Assembly (NCBI GenBank): GCA_946413885.1
Contig: CAMKMK010000109.1
Coordinates: 1 to 7,908, forward strand
Direction: 5' to 3'
Length of the DNA stretch: 7,908 nucleotides
Source of the DNA: an uncultured Prevotellaceae bacterium
GTDB lineage: Bacteria; Bacteroidota; Bacteroidia; Bacteroidales; Bacteroidaceae
The notes under the pieces are model-generated. The model did no database searches, was not told where the DNA came from, and saw nothing but the letters and a program-made list of their open reading frames with translations. Of the stretch, positions 6,964 through 7,908 are shown one piece after another; the stretch's first letter is position 1, and the number at the start of each line of letters is the position of its first letter. Made by a program: the position numbers and the translations under genes.

Positions 6964-7470
6964 ATGAAAATGAAAAAGAATTATTTGTTTCCGCATCGCT
7001 TCAAATGGATTGGATGGTGTCTGTTTATACCGTTTGCCCTGTTATTCTTCGTAGGTGGCAGCATGGAAATCATTGAAGACGACCTGGTCAGTTTCCCCAC
7101 ACTCGTAATCAATGCCGGGCAACTCGACTTCAAGCTCAATGAAGGCAACCCCACTGGACTTGTGGCTTCCATTCAGCGTGAAGACATGTTTAATGAGATC
7201 TGCATCGTGGCTATGTCGTTAGGTTTGCTCTTTGTGGCTTTTGCCCGTGAGAATGATGAGGACGAATACGTGGAGCATCTTCGTTTGTACTCATTTGTTT
7301 GGGCAATCAAGGCCAACACCCTATTGCTTATTTTAGGCACGTGGTTTTTCTTCGGCGGCCTATACCTGTGGTTCATACTATTCTGGCTTATCTCGCTATT
7401 TCTCATCTATATAGCCAAGTTCCAATGGGAACTACGCCAAATGAGAAAGGAGGCAAGTGATGAAGAATAA
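6964..7470 (+). CDS. Small four-helix membrane protein of unknown function, paired with XRE regulator
   Basis: A 168-aa hydrophobic protein that I cannot assign to a named family. Predicted membrane segments are at about 14-32, 77-94, 112-131 and 132-151. Segment 1 is followed by an acidic, probably external, loop (34-76). Between segments 2 and 3 is a charged stretch, ARENDEDEYVEHLR (94-107). DEY..LR-type loops are seen, from memory, in Bacteroidetes membrane proteins encoded next to small XRE regulators. The C-terminus is charged and likely cytoplasmic. ATG 6964 is used; ATG 6970 would remove two residues. The gene overlaps the XRE regulator by 11 nt, which argues for coupled expression. 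A regulator-partner role, such as sensing envelope or lipid state, is inference from context. Confidence 0.85.
   Translation: MKMKKNYLFPHRFKWIGWCLFIPFALLFFVGGSMEIIEDDLVSFPTLVINAGQLDFKLNEGNPTGLVASIQREDMFNEICIVAMSLGLLFVAFARENDEDEYVEHLRLYSFVWAIKANTLLLILGTWFFFGGLYLWFILFWLISLFLIYIAKFQWELRQMRKEASDEE
7447..7453 (+). promoter_or_regulatory. Strong Shine-Dalgarno sequence deciding the XRE start
   Basis: AAGGAGG lies six nt before ATG 7460, near-ideal spacing, and only three nt before the alternative GTG 7457. This favours the ATG. It sits inside the end of the membrane-protein gene. Such a strong site is unusual in this window, where other genes have none. Confidence 0.7.
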
Positions 7471-7660
7471 CATCCGAGTGGAACGAGCAATCCTTCGCAT
7501 TACTCAGCAGCAATTAGCAGAACAAATTGGCGTGACACGTCAGACAATAAATGCCATTGAGGCAGGCAAATATGTGCCTTCTACCGTTCTTGCACTAAAA
7601 ATGGCAGCTGTTTTTGGCAAAAGTGTCAATGATGTGTTTATGCTCGACGAGAATGACTGA
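7460..7660 (+). CDS. XRE-family helix-turn-helix regulator, YozG-like size
   Basis: A 66-aa single-domain DNA-binding protein of the Cro/CI (HTH_3, XRE) family. The five-helix domain spans almost the whole protein: RVERAILRITQQQLAEQIGV (6-25) carries helices 1-2, TRQTINAIEAGKYVPS (26-41) contains the recognition helix, and TVLALKMAAVFGKSVNDVF (42-60) completes the fold. There is no effector or dimerisation extension, as in the compact YozG-like regulators often encoded beside a membrane protein. The start is ATG 7460, supported by AAGGAGG six nt upstream. It overlaps the membrane gene by 11 nt and its stop overlaps a 36-codon ORF. By analogy it may regulate its own operon; candidate sites are the ACATTTTG repeats near 6837 and 6858, which is speculation. 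Confidence 0.93.
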   Translation: MKNNIRVERAILRITQQQLAEQIGVTRQTINAIEAGKYVPSTVLALKMAAVFGKSVNDVFMLDEND

Positions 7661-7763
7661 AACCTCCATCGAAGTCAAGATGAAGTCGATATGTGCAGAA
7701 CTCCATCCTCTTTACAATGATTTACCTTATGTTATAATGGGTATGCGCATGGCTCTGGATTAA
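7653..7763 (+). CDS. Possible 36-aa ORF coupled to the XRE regulator; may be a gene remnant
   Basis: The ORF begins at ATG 7653 inside the XRE stop (ATGACTGA, 8-nt overlap), the same overlap length as tdk/AI-2E in this window, and ends at TAA 7761. The product begins MTETSIEVKMKSICAELH and ends GMRMALD. Its composition is protein-like (mixed charged and hydrophobic residues, no low-complexity run), and I do not recognise it. An internal ATG at 7680 could give 27 aa. It may be a genuine small protein, the degraded 5' end of a longer third gene, or chance. The stop codon lies in a small hairpin (7757-7777). Nothing is known to assign function. Confidence 0.35.
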   Translation: MTETSIEVKMKSICAELHPLYNDLPYVIMGMRMALD

Positions 7764-7777
7764 GAGTCTTAAGATCC
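7757..7777. terminator. Weak hairpin between convergent genes
   Basis: GGAT+TAAG (7757-7764), loop AGT, CTTA+ATCC (7768-7771, 7774-7777) with an AG bulge. It lies between the plus-strand operon and the minus-strand partial gene, where a shared terminator is expected. No T-run follows on either strand, so intrinsic termination is doubtful. Confidence 0.25.
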
Positions 7778-7788
7778 TACGATTTCAT

Positions 7789-7908
7789 CTATTCCTCTGG
7801 CGGCAGGAAGAGCTGCACCTCGCTCAACAAGGGGCAGGCACGACTGCTCCTGACTGTAACACGAAGAGCCGAAGCCGCCATGTCTGGCAGACGCAAGATG
7901 CGACGCGG
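7789..7908 (-). CDS. C-terminal end of a secreted glycosidase-like protein, possibly alpha-L-fucosidase (partial)
   Basis: The minus strand is open from the right edge (7908) to TAG at 7791-7789, giving the last 39 residues. The peptide runs PRRILRLPDMAASALRVTV, then RSSRACPLLSEVQLFLPPEE. The pattern of an R-rich strand, 'RVxVxxSRACPxxSEVxLF' and a short tail resembles, from memory, the C-terminal beta-domain of Bacteroidales GH29 alpha-L-fucosidases, whose last strands read similarly. This is too short to be sure; another protein ending in a galactose-binding-like domain is possible. The start lies outside the window. It is convergent with the XRE operon and on the same strand as the GH106-like gene. 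Confidence 0.6.
   Translation of the reverse strand, partial: PRRILRLPDMAASALRVTVRSSRACPLLSEVQLFLPPEE

Noticed and set aside
6964..7763. Toxin-antitoxin system
   Set aside because: The membrane protein is a 168-aa multi-helix protein and the XRE protein lacks a recognisable toxin partner; membrane/XRE pairs of this kind are not a known toxin-antitoxin type.
7791..7908. Plus-strand open frames at the right edge
   Set aside because: They have no good start and are antisense to the minus-strand frame, which gives a natural protein end with a glycosidase-like pattern.

Overview
The window looks like chromosomal DNA of a Bacteroidales bacterium, most likely Prevotella-like (Prevotellaceae or Bacteroidaceae). 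Four signs point there. Promoters match the Bacteroidetes consensus (TTTG, about 19 nt, TAnnTTTG), most clearly in front of the tRNA. Most starts lack a Shine-Dalgarno sequence. The thymidine kinase and the coiled-coil lipoprotein have strongly Bacteroidales-like sequences. The large secreted glycosidase ends in the 'IYxLxG...GLYVVNGxK' tail common on Prevotella exported proteins. The genus is inferred, not demonstrated.

Left part (1-3496), housekeeping core. On the minus strand, rsmI (16S rRNA C1402 2'-O-methyltransferase) is followed after 17 nt by a coiled-coil lipoprotein, probably as one transcript. Divergently, on the plus strand, tdk (type II thymidine kinase) overlaps an AI-2E/PerM-family membrane protein by 8 nt. 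The 145-nt gap between the divergent units holds a TAnnTTTG box on each strand. The rsmI box lies so close to the ATG that its mRNA may be nearly leaderless.

Middle (3497-6585). A tRNA-Lys(UUU) gene with its own near-perfect promoter and an encoded CCA runs into a 19-bp hairpin. That hairpin also lies just past the stop of a convergent 961-aa secreted glycoside hydrolase (GH106-like catalytic region, concanavalin-like lectin domain, sorting-type tail), so it can end transcription from both sides.

Right part (6586-7908), accessory in character. A 378-nt intergenic region separates the glycosidase from a divergent plus-strand operon: a four-helix membrane protein, a 66-aa XRE-type regulator with an unusually good Shine-Dalgarno sequence, and a 36-codon ORF whose start overlaps the regulator's stop. 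A plausible promoter and two leader hairpins precede the operon. At the right edge, on the minus strand, is the last 39 residues of a protein resembling the C-terminus of a Bacteroidales alpha-L-fucosidase. The two carbohydrate-active enzymes therefore flank the small regulatory operon.

I found no insertion sequence, CRISPR array, toxin-antitoxin pair of known type, rRNA or prophage gene. The most interesting unexplained item is the membrane protein / XRE / 36-aa ORF unit.
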